In this document: piece by piece, positions 37,088-48,121 of the stretch
Layout: every line of letters begins with the position of its first letter
Numbering within the stretch: the first letter of the stretch is position 1
NCBI GenBank assembly: GCA_029959195.1
Contig: CP114123.1
Span: 1,488,001 to 1,552,000 of the forward strand
From: Dictyophora rubrovolvata
Lineage: Eukaryota; Basidiomycota; Agaricomycetes; Phallales; Phallaceae
Direction: 5' to 3'
Length of the DNA: 64,000 bases
The notes under the pieces: model-generated
Database searches by the model: none
What the model saw: only the letters and a program-made list of their open reading frames with translations
Told to the model about the DNA's origin: nothing
Made by a program: the position numbers and the translations under genes

Positions 37088-39364
37088 TTAGATGGTCCTG
37101 CCGACTGAAGCCATGGTCTGCGGCACAGATCTCAGCTCTTCCGTAAGTTTATCAAGATAGGAACATTACCCACAAATGGTGACGCGGTTGGACCATCCAA
37201 TATAGCCACTTCCTCAGAGGAGAACGGCATGCGGGGAATAATGAACACGCGAACGGGAATCAAAAGCATGATTATAACAGGAAACCCAATGGCAGCTATG
37301 AATTATTAATTTCACTTCCAGTTACAATTTTGTGTCACATACCGACAGTTTGCACAGTTGCAATAGTTGCACCAAACCCGATTAGCTCGATAGTCGTGAA
37401 AAGAATAATGCGAGATTTCCTGACATGGCGTAATGGCTCATAACCTGGTGTTAGAGTGTTGTCGCGAGCTAGATAAAGGAGTTTTTCGGTGATTCCGTTT
37501 GTACTTAAAGCATCAAGACCCATATACCAGCTGTGACGAGGATTAACAAGGATATAGTTCAAAAACACTTGAACACAAACAAAAGACCTGCCAATACACC
37601 TGGAACAGGAAGTTAACGAAGTTTAGCAGTAGGGATACGGCGTACCTCTTGGAATCAAACCCAAGACACGTAAAAGCGGACCTGTGAGCAAAACAAGGCA
37701 TAAAGCACCTTGTACCAAATTTGAGACCCGCTGTTCGATAACAGCAACCGGAATTTCTGTACTTGCTAGGTGATATCCTTCCTCGAGTGCGGGAGGTACA
37801 TGAGAGTTCTGGGCTGTTGAGCTTGTTTGTCCATGAATGGGCGTCACCGTTCCGCTTTGACTTAAAGTTCCTTTTTCTTCCAAATTTTGGAGCATGGATG
37901 ATTTTTGTAAAACAACTAAGGATTGAGTATGAATAGGTGCCTGGGGTATGAGACCTGAATGGCGCGGAAAAAAATTAAACCGTAGTAATGAGGTTGAAAA
38001 AAGCCGTAATACCATTAGGGGCGGGGACACCGAGAAGACCGGCAACAAATGTAGTAAGCCCAAGGAGAAAGAAGTCATAATGAAACCCCGGAGGTTTTCG
38101 AAGAGGGAAATCGGAACCTTGTGCTATCAAAGACTGGAAAAAATATCACATATCATTCCATGATACGTCAAAGCCAAAAGAGAAAACTCACAGAGACATT
38201 ATGATCAAAAAAGAACAATACCCACAAAGCCAATCCGAAGGGGAAGGCAACTCCAACCCATTTGGCTTCCAATTCCCAAAATCTAACAAGCCAAGCTCTT
38301 CCCCCTGCAGCTTGAAAGGCGCTGCCAACCGGTAAAGTTTCGGGATTAGACATATTAAAACGACCCCAATACGCCAACGCTGAGGTGACGATGATGGACA
38401 TAGGCATACCGTAATCCGCGAAAACACGCCGTACGTGCCGGTGAAACAGTGATGATGCGGAGAGTACCCGAAATATGACAGCAAGAAAGAGCATTAGCAA
38501 GGCAAGTATGATGGAAACATACGCGCTGGGTAGCGACGTAGAACCAAACTGGCGAATGAGCACTTGGACACCGTATTGAAGGTATACCTGGACATGTAAG
38601 GATTTGGACAGTAAAAGCCAAGCAGACATACCCAAGAGACGAAGAAGCCAAAAGTATCGCAAGAGAACAATGTGACATATCTAAGTAAATTGCACCCTGA
38701 ATGTCTTTAGGCAAAAGGGGGGATGAAAGAGGTTTGAACTTACAATTCAAAGCAGCGGTGATCCAATGAAATATAGCGCCCCACAAATAAACCCAACCAA
38801 TGAATTGCAAATAATTGGGTCCCCCGGGATGATTAGCGACGACATCGAAAATTGTTTTATTCAGGACGGTGATAGGTCCTAAAGCGAACAAGCAGTCAAA
38901 AACGGTGCCAGACATAATATATATGCGTACCGGTAACACCAGCTATGCAAAGTGGCTGAGCGCCGAATATAGAAAAAACCGCAGATGCCATAAATGAAGA
39001 TAAAAGAATTTCAGCAACTCCGTACTGGTGGGTAGTTTCGATGAGATCAAGGGAGAATGCAATACCGGGAAAAATACTGGACAAGGGGGGAAAAAGACAT
39101 TGACTTTGATTTTAACAGTTAGAGAGTAGTAAGAAGAGCATACTTGGAGAAAAAGGTTAAAGCAGTTGCAGGTACAACACGATAATTCCAAGCATCAATC
39201 CAATCGGAGGCATAGTAAGGAGCCCTTGTTTTGATATCTCGAAGAATGCCACGGAACGGACGTATCGATAAGATGTACTGTAAGCTTCGTTTAGGAAAAG
39301 ATTTTTGTGTCGAGGTCGATAATAGATTGGGAGGCTTGTCCTGAACTGTGTAAATCTTGTCCAT
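37088..39364 (-). CDS. BOR1: SLC4-type anion exchanger, borate transporter (BOR1-like)
   Basis: A plasma-membrane exporter of the HCO3-/borate transporter family. The N-terminus MDKIYTVQDKPPNLL is followed by PFRGILRDIKTRAPYYASDW, the usual cytosolic entry to the membrane domain. Then IFPGIAFSLDLIETTHQYGV, EILLSSFMASAVFSIFGAQP and LCIAGVTGPITVLNKTIFDV, the signature of the family. Many further hydrophobic helices follow, with DHNVS and FHYDFFLLGL then GVPAPNGLIPQAPIHTQSL, the conserved re-entrant region. The terminal segment reads PFSSEEVAILDGPTASPF. The last exon, after a GTGGGT...CCGCAG intron, ends TMASVGRTI at TAA 37088-37090, matching the family end. About ten short introns. It lies 132 bp upstream of the carnitine acetyltransferase 3' end on the same strand order. 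Confidence 0.9.
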
Positions 39365-39496
39365 CAGTCACAAGGAGGGTTTGCTTTTCCCGCTGTCGCC
39401 AGCGTCTTTGAAAATGTTGCCGTAGAATGGCACATTAAACATCCGTCTCCATACATTTACGCTCTATATTACATAAGAAGAAGCTATGACATCATC

Positions 39497-41950
39497 CTAT
39501 AGTTTGGCGTTGGCTTCCGCCGCAGCGGCACGTTCCAGCATTTCTTTTGTTTCCGTCGCGGCTTCTGCAAGGTAATGACGCAGCTCCGCACTGTCCGATT
39601 TCATGCTTGTTATTGTCCAGCGCAAATAATTATCGCCAATGGCATACGACAATCCATAGCCATCTGGTACCACTATGATCATATCTCAGGAATGTCAGAA
39701 ACTAGACGATGGTGTTAGAACCTGACCTTCTCCGTAGCCCCAGCCGTCCACAAAAGGAGATGATAATTGGGACGTTGATAATTCCCAGTGATTCGTTTTT
39801 GGATAAGACTCGTCTTGATAGATTTTCGGTATCGATTCTCCTTCACAAATGAGCTTCTTTAATCCAAATAAATGCCGGTCCACCCCTTGTCCATCAGCTG
39901 CCCAAGCTGCGTATTGAAGGTGTCGTTTCATCGCTTTGCGAAAAAGTGCGGCACGACGAATATCCTGCAAGGCTACATTAACAACAGAAATACCTCATTG
40001 ACCATAATACCTACCGTCTGGTGAATACTCAACATGGCCTCTGCCCATTCTTTACTCTCGTTGCTGGCCGATCGGATGACCTCCGTCCTTCCGAATTGGT
40101 ATTTCCGCGTTTGGCAACTTTCATAGCACACACCGGGACGGTTATAGAGCTGTATCAACCCATGGCGATAAGGATAAAGACGTGTACAAAAAGAAAGTGA
40201 GATGAGGACCTTGTGGAAGGCCAATTGTTTCACGAGCTGCACCCATGCATCAGGTGAGGCATTGAATTTTTTGATGGTCCCTTTTCCATATCCTTCATAA
40301 TGTAACACCTTCGTAATTTTAAGGCACAAAATAATAGCACTGAACTGTATAGACTTACTAAAAGATTATGTTTGCTGACCAATTCGTCGAAATTCCTTTC
40401 TGCCTGAGATATGTGTTGCTTGACAATGGAGTCGAATTCAAACCGCAATGCCTTAGGTGCTGGTAGCTGTCGAATACTTGTTCCGTGGTCAACTATATTT
40501 CTTGCCACAGACGCTAACATAAATTCCTATAACCAATTCAAACTTTTATTTCAGACAACGTTTTGAAGCAGAATGGTGTGCAAACCCCACATTTAGACGC
40601 AGTGTCGGTGTTCCATCCATGCATGAATGTTCGCCTATAAAGGATGAATCAGTGATATACTCCAATTCGTAAAAGAGAAAACGAAGACGCACCGATAAAC
40701 CCAGAACGGCCATTATCGAAAACAATCACTGCAAATCATGCAATCAGAATTACGAACCAGAGACTTGTTCTACTAAGAGCGCACATTGATGTTTATCATA
40801 GAATCTATTTCTACCATCTCCTACCCAGCATTGCCAGGAGATATCTTCGCGTGTGACAGGGATTTTATCATCGAGAGCGACAACGATGATAGCAGATTCT
40901 ATGCGCTCTAAAGATGCAGCATTCAAAGGAGAGGCGGCAATAAGTGCTTGACGTGCCTAATACGCAATCATCAATGTGTCCGGACCAGTGCAAAGCAAAA
41001 TAACGTAGACGAACATCAGTCCAGGTATCACGATTTTCGCCTGTGAGTGCACCAACGGGTATGGCTTTATCCTTCCCAGCAATTTCTATCACTTTGTTGA
41101 CTTGACTAGTGTACCATAAGGATATCAAAAATCATGCGGAGGTCGAGAGGTACATACGCTTCAAGTTCGGCTGCGCTAAGTACTTGTCCATCTTCGACAA
41201 TAGAAACTTCAAAGAATTTGTTATTCCGAATGAATACAATATGCTGATTGGTCCGATAATCAAATTTTTTGGCAATGTCGGATGGCTTCACAGGATACCG
41301 ACAAGAGTTGAACCTAGAGGGAGGTGGTGAATGAAGGGTATAATTCAAAACAAAAACATACATCCACTTGTATGAAGACATGGCAATCGGAATATTGCGT
41401 ACTTTCTCGGGCTCTAGCTGTTGACTACTTTATTTGTCAATCTAGTCCGATAAACAAGGTTCGTTACTCACGTTTCTACCATCCCTCTGAAGGAAAGAAG
41501 AGCCTTAAGGAGAGACGCCGCTCGTTTCGCCGGTGTCTTGATGTTCTTGTCGTCCACATGAACATAGAAATAACTCACATTGACGACGACTGGATCTCTG
41601 TAACCCATGTACGCTGAGTCATTCCACCAATCACTTAGCCAGTTTCCTCTGTCGGGCTCAGCAGCACGGGCTTCTAGTCTGTGCTGAAGTTCTTTGCCCT
41701 GCTCCGAGGTGATGAACTCTTCAACGATTTTTTTTGTGTTTGTGTACGCCTCTTGTGTCACATGAGGCTCAACTGTCTCGAGATATTTTATGGCCGTCGA
41801 CGCGAGAGATGGAACGGGCAAGCGAGGAAGTGACTTTTCATATCGCAGCATGGGCCCGACCGAAGTATCAGCCATGTAGCCTGGTGGTAGATCATTAATG
41901 TCGTTCATGCGCTGTGGCATTGATGCTGAAATTGTGCGCTTTGCCGCCAT
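39497..41950 (-). CDS. carnitine O-acetyltransferase with C-terminal peroxisomal signal
   Basis: Transfers acetyl groups between CoA and carnitine for shuttling between peroxisomes, cytosol and mitochondria. Family blocks in order: YEKSLPRLPVPSLASTAIKY, WWNDSAYMGYRDPVVVNVSY, IPLCMSSYKWMFNSCRYPVK, then IGEHSCMDGTPTLRL, which contains the catalytic His. Next come YEGYGKGTIKKFNASPDAWV, RPGVCYESCQTRKYQFGRTE, GVDRHLFGLKKLI and WELSTSQLSSPFVDGWGYGE, then VPDGYGLSYAIGDNYLRWTI. The protein ends AAAAEANAKL; the terminal AKL is a type 1 peroxisomal targeting signal. The ATG at 41950 begins MAAKRTISASMPQRM. An acceptor-like ATAG just before 41968 followed by in-frame SHLRLL suggests an optional upstream exon that would add a mitochondrial leader; this is inference. 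Multiple short introns. Confidence 0.9.
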
Positions 41951-42282
41951 TAACAGTCGTAGATGCGACTATAGTGATTTAATGAAAATAAGCAAGTGAT
42001 ATGGGCGTAAATACTATTTGCGTACCCTCTGAGATAGTCGTTGGCCAACCGTCGACAACTTCCTGTACATCAGTACCGAGTCTTCTCAGTCTTCTCAGTC
42101 TTCTTGCTTCTTTTTTTTTGATAACAGGCCCTTTTTTTCTCACTGCGACAGTTACAGTTTCACGTGATAAAAAACATTTCACACGACGATGACATCCAAT
42201 ATCCACGTGAATGGCGACCCCTGGCTCTACATATTTTTATCTGGTATCAATCTATTACATGTTTTTCTATCTATTTAGTAGG
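41951..42282. other. intergenic region between carnitine acetyltransferase and ARC1-like genes
   Basis: About 330 bp. A minus-strand frame (42206-41979) rich in Arg/Lys is present but in the wrong phase to splice cleanly to the acetyltransferase, so it is not called as an exon. A triple cttctcagt repeat occurs near 42,080-42,100. Confidence 0.45.
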
Positions 42283-43993
42283 CTAGGACAAAGATGCCCC
42301 AACGAAGGACGGGGCTGTGCAGTATCCATTTTTGGTCCGCATTCGGTGCACATTCTTGTTTACAGGATCAACCCAAGCAGCCTCGCGTGATTCCAAGGTG
42401 ATAAATCCTACAACGCAATCAGACTATCCGCAAAGTAGGCCATAAAAGGGAAATTAGACATACCTGGTTGAATTGTCTCAAAAATCCTTTTCTTGGGGTT
42501 GAGTTGCTCTAACGGAGAATCATCTAAATATAATGAGGTCAGTCTTCTGTCTGGGCAGTGTCTTGAAGTTCTCAAAGTATCAATGCCCTCACCTTCATAT
42601 TGGCCCTCAAAATATACACGATCACCAGGCTTAGAGCTCGGAGGAGGATCAACAATCTCGATACCCGCTTCCTTGCCATTTTTATGTGTAGCCTAAAGAA
42701 AAACAAACTTTCACTGAGCTTGCGAGTTGCCACCACACTAGTTGGGCAGCCATACACAAAGAACCATTGCATAACTTTTCACACCACGCATGGCGACTGG
42801 CTTAAGGTTGCACTATTTAAGAATAATTGTCTCGCCTCCCTTTCCTCTATGACTTGTGACTACTTACTACAACAATAAGCCGTTTATCGCGCATCTGCTC
42901 AATGGGGATATAATTGACGAGACCGGACACTACTGTACGAGGTCCAGCTTCTTCTCCTATGTCAATTTGCTACCAAAAAAGTTCAACAAAACTGGGAGCA
43001 TATCGCAGTAAGAGTAGTTACCTCAACATATAGGCCATCAGCATCAGGATGCTTTTGAACTAAAAATCATTAATTACTTCTCGAACCGTCCTGAAGAAAA
43101 ATGAGGTACCGTCAAGGATGTGCCCAACACGAAGATCAATCATTGAGGGAACGGGAGAAGCAGTTTCAGTAGCTGAGATTGCTCTGCCACTTTTTCCCTC
43201 AGTTGTCTTGTTCTTATTTGAAGCCGGGGGGTCTATTTTCTTTTCTTTAGATGCCCCATGTTGCCGCTTTAACTCCTTATCCTTTTCTTTGGAAACTTGT
43301 GCAGCTGAAGGAGCCCCAGATGCACGAATTGGCGTTGTTTCAGCAGCGGCAGGCTTAGAGGCTTTGTCTCCCTTTTTCTTGAGAGTATCGGAATGTCGAT
43401 TTTGTTTTGGAGCATTCCCCAAATCAAATGACACAAAAGAAAAAGCCGATGGTATTGATTCTGCAGCTGCACGGACCTTCTGTTGCGATTGAATATGATC
43501 AAAATACCGAGTCAAAACGGGATGAGAATAGTATTCCGAAGAGCTTTCTTTGGACTATACAAAAGTGAGCAAATATGAAAATATGATAGTTTATAGACTA
43601 CCAACGACAACTTCGTGAAGTGCTGCGTATACGACAACGTCAGCAGCAGTCAAATAGTCGGAGACTAAATAAGTTCTTGACAGTAAATGCGATTCTAAAG
43701 ACTTTGAACAAATAAACTAAACGTCACGTTTCCAGCGATAAGAAACCATAACTGCATACGTCCAACTCTGCTTTGCTACTTGATACTCCTCCAATAGCTC
43801 TCTGAAACCAGGAGTTAATCTGTGTTCGAGCTTCCTCGTTATCCCCAAAAGCGGCTGGTAGATCTCTTGTTGCAGTGAGAACTAGGCCACGAGTACGTTC
43901 AGGAAGAGCATCAATAAGGCTAGATTTCGACATGATGGAGAACAGTCTGCTGTGGAGGCGAGGAGCTAAACGCGACCGGAGGTAAAATTGCAT
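42283..43993 (-). CDS. ARC1/AIMP1-like aminoacyl-tRNA synthetase cofactor (EMAP-II tRNA-binding domain)
   Basis: Binds tRNA and assists methionyl/glutamyl-tRNA synthetases in yeast. The N-terminal third is GST-like and helical (SLIDALPERTRGLVLTATRD, LVSDYLTAADVVVYAALHEV). A Lys/Ala/Ser-rich linker follows (KEKDKELKRQHGASKEKKID). The C-terminal tRNA-binding OB-fold reads MIDLRVGHIL, VQKHPDADGLYVEQIDIGEE, AGPRTVVSGLVNYIPIEQM and VVCNLKPVAMRGVKSYAMVL, the EMAP-II hallmark. The final segment includes NPKKRIFETIQPG and ends SFVGASLS at TAG 42283-42285. The first Met (43993) gives a leader QFYLRSRLAPRLHSRLFSI that resembles a mitochondrial presequence; the internal Met at 43933 (MSKSSLIDAL) is the likely cytosolic start. 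Which is used is unknown. Confidence 0.87.
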
Positions 43994-44225
43994 CTCTCTA
44001 GTTTAGCGCCAAAGCCGCCGTCACTGGCACTGGTTGGTTGTTGAGAAGAAAAAAATGCGTGTAACAACAATACAAGTTAATTTCTAAAGAGAAAACATGG
44101 AGATGGATGTAGGAAAGAAAACGTCAAAAAAAACAGCCACCAGAATAAGAATGTGGCTGTATGTAATTAATAATAATACATGTTTTAAGAACGAATGAAC
44201 CTAGAATTTTTAACCTTGTCAAACT

Positions 44226-45330
44226 TCAAACCGAACAGCGTGAACCGACGCCCTCCAAAGGTGAGAAAGAACCGCATTCGATGAGCGAGTGAGGACTACA
44301 AAGCTTAGTATCAGAGAGATAGCTACGAGTAAAAGAGATGAAGAGAAGCGCAACTTACCATTCAGGCGCGTCGCGGAGGCTTCCCTCTCCGATAACAGTA
44401 CATCCGACACCTATTTAAATTTTGAAAGATAGTATAATATTGAATACAAGGGTAAAAACATTACCGATTATGCCTGTCTTGTTCGAGAGATCGAGCCCAA
44501 GACTATGTGCCATGAGGGTAATAACGAGAGAGTCAGCTTGACCTTGGGAGTTGCAACAGAGCTTCATTGGAGGACGGGAAATGTCATCAGAAGAACCCAT
44601 ACGGTGACTTTTCTCATTTTGGATGTCGCTATTATTCGAGTTTTCATCGCTGTCATGTGCGCCTTTATTATTGCTATCATTGGAATTTTCCACTGGACCG
44701 TGTCCAATGCTGCTATTTCCATTCAAGGGTGTCGAATTATCATTGTCATATCTGGTGGAATTACTGTAACTGCTATTGTTGTGAGAGTTTCCACTGGGGA
44801 CATCGCTTCCGTTTTGTATATGGGGGCCAATCTCACTGCCATCGATGTCGTTGGAGCCGCTCGGACGCCTATTAACTGAGACATCACAATCACTAGTAGG
44901 TGTGGACTTCGGACCAGGAAAATCTGAAAGAGAGGAAACGTTAACAGGGGGGCCCCCTTTTGGGGGAGGGAGATTTGTCTGGGAAGAAGTTGGAGCAGGA
45001 GCTGTGATGGTGACGGTGAAAGAGGACGCGGTTGGCTGATTGGGTGTGTTGTGCTTCAGTGAAGCTTGTGTTGAAAGCGGGGAGAAGCTTGGCGTAATGT
45101 GGTGAGCTACGGTGAATGTGTGATGGACAGTGGTAGTGATACTAGTAGTTGCAGTCGTAGTGGTAGTTGTGGTCACGGTCACTTTTGGCGCAGGTTGTCC
45201 TTGAGTAATGGAAAGATCAGAATGCATATACACAGATAAAACGTTGAATTATACCTCCAGGACAATGCGGAATTGAATAAACTAGACTGGAAGTTGCTGC
45301 GAGAAACGCCAAAAGAACATGGATCATCAT
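44226..45330 (-). CDS. secreted hydrophobin-like protein with Ser/Thr/Asn-rich spacer
   Basis: Four exons (45330-45255, 45199-44465, 44410-44359, 44295-44226) encode 310 residues. The start MMIHVLLAFLAATSSLVYS is a clear secretion signal. A very long Thr/Ser/Pro then Asn/Ser-rich region (about residues 30-235) follows, likely glycosylated. The C-terminus has the class I hydrophobin layout: LCCNSQGQADS, 32 residues, GVGCTVIG, 13 residues, then CPHSLIECGSF and a final C in GSRCSV. In ordinary hydrophobins the third group is C-X5-CC; here the first Cys of that CC is Glu (LIEC). Its partner, the Cys normally 5-10 residues before the first CC, is also absent. So six of eight cysteines remain and the missing two form one disulfide in known structures. 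The promoter has a TATA box and CCAAT. Assignment to hydrophobins is an inference from this spacing. Confidence 0.68.
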
Positions 45331-45442
45331 GATGACTCGGATGGACACTACTACGCCGCAGTATTCAAGCTGGTGGGGTGGGACGGGAGATGTAGCCGAA
45401 AGAGTGAAAGATTGAAGAAAGCAGAAATTTGAGAAAGTAAAG

Positions 45443-45456
45443 CTTTATATACCAAT
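45443..45456 (-). promoter_or_regulatory. TATA box with adjacent CCAAT of the hydrophobin-like gene
   Basis: Read on the minus strand the sequence is ATTGG followed by TATATAAAG. It lies about 115 bp before the ATG at 45330, a good spacing for a strongly expressed secreted-protein gene. Confidence 0.55.
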
Positions 45457-45733
45457 CGAGACGTTTGAACATTGTGGGCGGTGGCGTTAGTGTGGGGGAA
45501 GATGGCTATATGCACCGTCACCGTGACTTTTCACGTTTAGCGGCCAGCCTTAGTAAGCTAATGAAGTGGTCGCGTTTGGTCGCGTCCACAGGCACCCATC
45601 TTCCCACGGCACCGCGTTCTTTCCCAGCTTTCCACCACCGGACGACGACAGACATTTTGAGCTCCCGCACAAAGGTACCGTTTCTCTTCCCGTCTCGCTA
45701 ATTCAATGATCAACGAAGTGTTTCATAAATCTT

Positions 45734-47914
45734 ATGTCTTCTCAGATGCCCGCCACCCCTTCGTCATCAGTTTCGTCAACTCCACCACTATCCTGTTCAT
45801 CTAGCAGCTACTCGAAACATTCGGATGCGCCCCCTTCCTCCAAGAAAAGAAAATTAAACAATTTTCAATCTATCTCCACTATAACACCAACATCCTTACC
45901 AGATCCTCAGCTTGACGCCGCCCGTCGTGCCGTTTCAAATCGCATTCTCAACATCTGGTCTTCACTTGAGCAAAAGTATGCATGCCGTCTTGACGAGGAT
46001 GATATAGTCGATCTACGAACGGGATCCGTAGTAAAAGACCGTGGCGTCCTTAGTTCATCTAATTGCGTATTTGACTTTGGCTGTTTCTCCGAACATGACA
46101 ACAAGACAGACGACATTGACAATGAAGGGACTGAGAACGAAGAAGACGAGCTCGGCGGCTGGGGGTCCGATCTGGAACTTGATCAGCAATTCTCACAAGT
46201 CTGTCAGCCAGTCCGAAGGAGACTCGATCCAGCTGATGCCGATGATCTCGAAGAGTTTCTTGCCGCTGAGAAGTTTAGAAAACAAGGTCTTGTTGCTCAA
46301 ACCTCATATGGAGGAGAAGAAGGAAGAGAAGAATGGGATGGTAGCAATGACGAGGAAGAGGGAGGAGGAGGAGAGGAGGAGGAGGAGGAGGAGGAGGAGG
46401 AGGAGCAAGCGGAAGAAGAAGGAAAGGAGAGCCCGGGTCCTGGAAGCTCCGGTCAGATATCTGATTCAGATGGCGAAAAAGACCCTGTCGTTGTCGAAGA
46501 AATGGCAATTGAAAACCGCGTGTTGTATTCATCCGACGAGAGCGACGACGAACTTGCAGGTTATGATGCGACAGTGGGTGAGGGCGCTATGCTTTGGGAA
46601 GTGGAACGATCCCCTGATCTTTCGCATACCGAACATAGCAAATCAGACTCCGTTCCTCCAGAACCTCCCTCTCCTAAACTTCTTTCCACCGCAATTTGCG
46701 TACAAGCATCTGCCCGCTCTCAATATCTTACCTCTAGGTCTCTCCCGTCGACTCCCCGTCGGACGTCGACGTTTCTTAGTCCCATTCTCAAAACCCCCGG
46801 CAGCCTAAATCGACATAAAAGCGACACGCCTGCTACTTCATTGACACCTATAACTCAAAGACTATCCCTCAAGGGCAAGGAAAGCCGTGCTGTCAGCGTG
46901 TCGCCTACTAAAAAACTGGTTCCCGAAGTTGTCCTTCCTAAACTCAAGATGCCCCCATTGCGGTCGAATACAGGCAGGGTCGGTACTTGGCAGGTTTTTT
47001 CTCGTCAGTTGTATTGATCACGTATTCCACAGATATCGAACATGCCTTCATCTGGATTTTCTAAGGTTCTACGCGCAATTTCGCTGGAGAAAACCCCTTT
47101 AAAGAGAAAACATTCGTTGGTATCCGATAGCATGGAATCACATTCACATACAGATTCGCACATTGAAAAGCCAGTTGCATCAAGGAAGGAGAACCCACGA
47201 TATCTTGATAGGAGGTCCACATCAGATGCTGTTACCCTGGAACTCTCTGCGGATAGGTCTCAAGATAGTCCTAAGCTTACCTCATCAATCCCTACCGAAG
47301 ACCGAAGACCGTCTCCCCGTTTATCAGTGTCATCCCAAGAAAACAAACCCCGGCTTTCCCCAACAGAGTCTCCTGCGACACCGTGTATCCCGGCACCCCC
47401 TTATGTCTTTCCATTGATGCCCTCATATTCCCCATACATCTCTCCGGATTGGAGTATGCACTATCGACAAAATCAGACCCAACCCTCCTCAGTCTATTCT
47501 GCTGATCCAAGGTTTTACCTCGCACAAGCCATGCATAATTTGAGTTTCTTGTTAAATCCGGCGCAAATCGGAAACGCTCAAGTCCCATGGCCCTACCCTT
47601 TGTCGCCTCCGTCTATGGATATGTCTCATACTTTTTCTACTCCTCCGTCTCGTCCTGTGCCTTACTCTTTTTCACCAGATCAAAAAGTAGCCAATATACC
47701 TAATTGCCCTCCTCCCGGTGATTCTCCTTCAACTCAGTTACCTTTCCAAAAATCCTGTTTGAAAAAGGTATCCTTCTCACCTACGCCAGCGTACTCAAGT
47801 CCACCTAAGCCGGACTCATCGGGAAAACCTCGTTCTGGGCGAAGTGGTTCAATATCTCAGTCTCGTAAAGGTCCCCCAACAAATCATGACAAGCAAATTA
47901 AAGAGCAAAAATAA
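45734..47914 (+). CDS. acidic nuclear protein with Scm3-like motif
   Basis: Two exons, 45734-46993 and 47033-47914, separated by an unusually short 39-nt intron (46994-47032, GTTTTT...CCACAG); about 710 residues. The N-terminus contains a basic nuclear-signal-like SSKKRKLNN. Then comes a conserved-looking block: RRAVSNRILNIWSSLEQKYA, DEDDIVDLRTGSVVKDRGVL. The DDIVDLxTGxVVxDRGxL pattern resembles the Scm3/HJURP family of centromeric histone chaperones. The rest is disordered: a Glu run of about 20, Ser-Asp-rich patches (SDESDDELAGYD) and Pro/Ser-rich sequence with many SP/TP sites (LSPILKTPGS, SLEKTPLKRK), suggesting phosphorylation. Assignment to Scm3 rests on one motif. It could instead be another nuclear protein. 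Confidence 0.6.
46361..46407. repeat. GAG/GGA trinucleotide repeat coding for poly-Glu
   Basis: A run of gag/gga triplets inside the Scm3-like gene encodes about 13 Glu in a row, so its length may vary between strains. Confidence 0.8.
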
Positions 47915-48121
47915 GTCTATTACAAATTTCATTGCATTCGATGAACTCTGTTGTATACATAATATGTGCCTACTGTAATTATGGTTGAGATACCTAGTGT
48001 AATAGTATGCAAATTGGTGAAGGTTCCTACTAAAATTCTACAAGATATGGAATTCGTGGCTTGTGCGAACCCAAGCCATAGATAAATATGCGTTTATATG
48101 CGGGGAATCCACGAAGCGCAC

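Noticed and set aside
41979-42206. Arg/Lys-rich minus-strand frame upstream of carnitine acetyltransferase
   Set aside because: Its best donor is in the wrong phase to join the acetyltransferase, so it is not accepted as a leader exon.
44415-45233. Start of the hydrophobin-like gene at the internal Met 45233
   Set aside because: That Met lies in the first intron; the upstream exon from 45330 gives a clear signal peptide and joins in frame.
46041-46808. Alternative frame rich in Arg/Lys inside the Scm3-like gene
   Set aside because: It is a shadow of the GAG repeat; the acidic frame joins correctly to the next exon.
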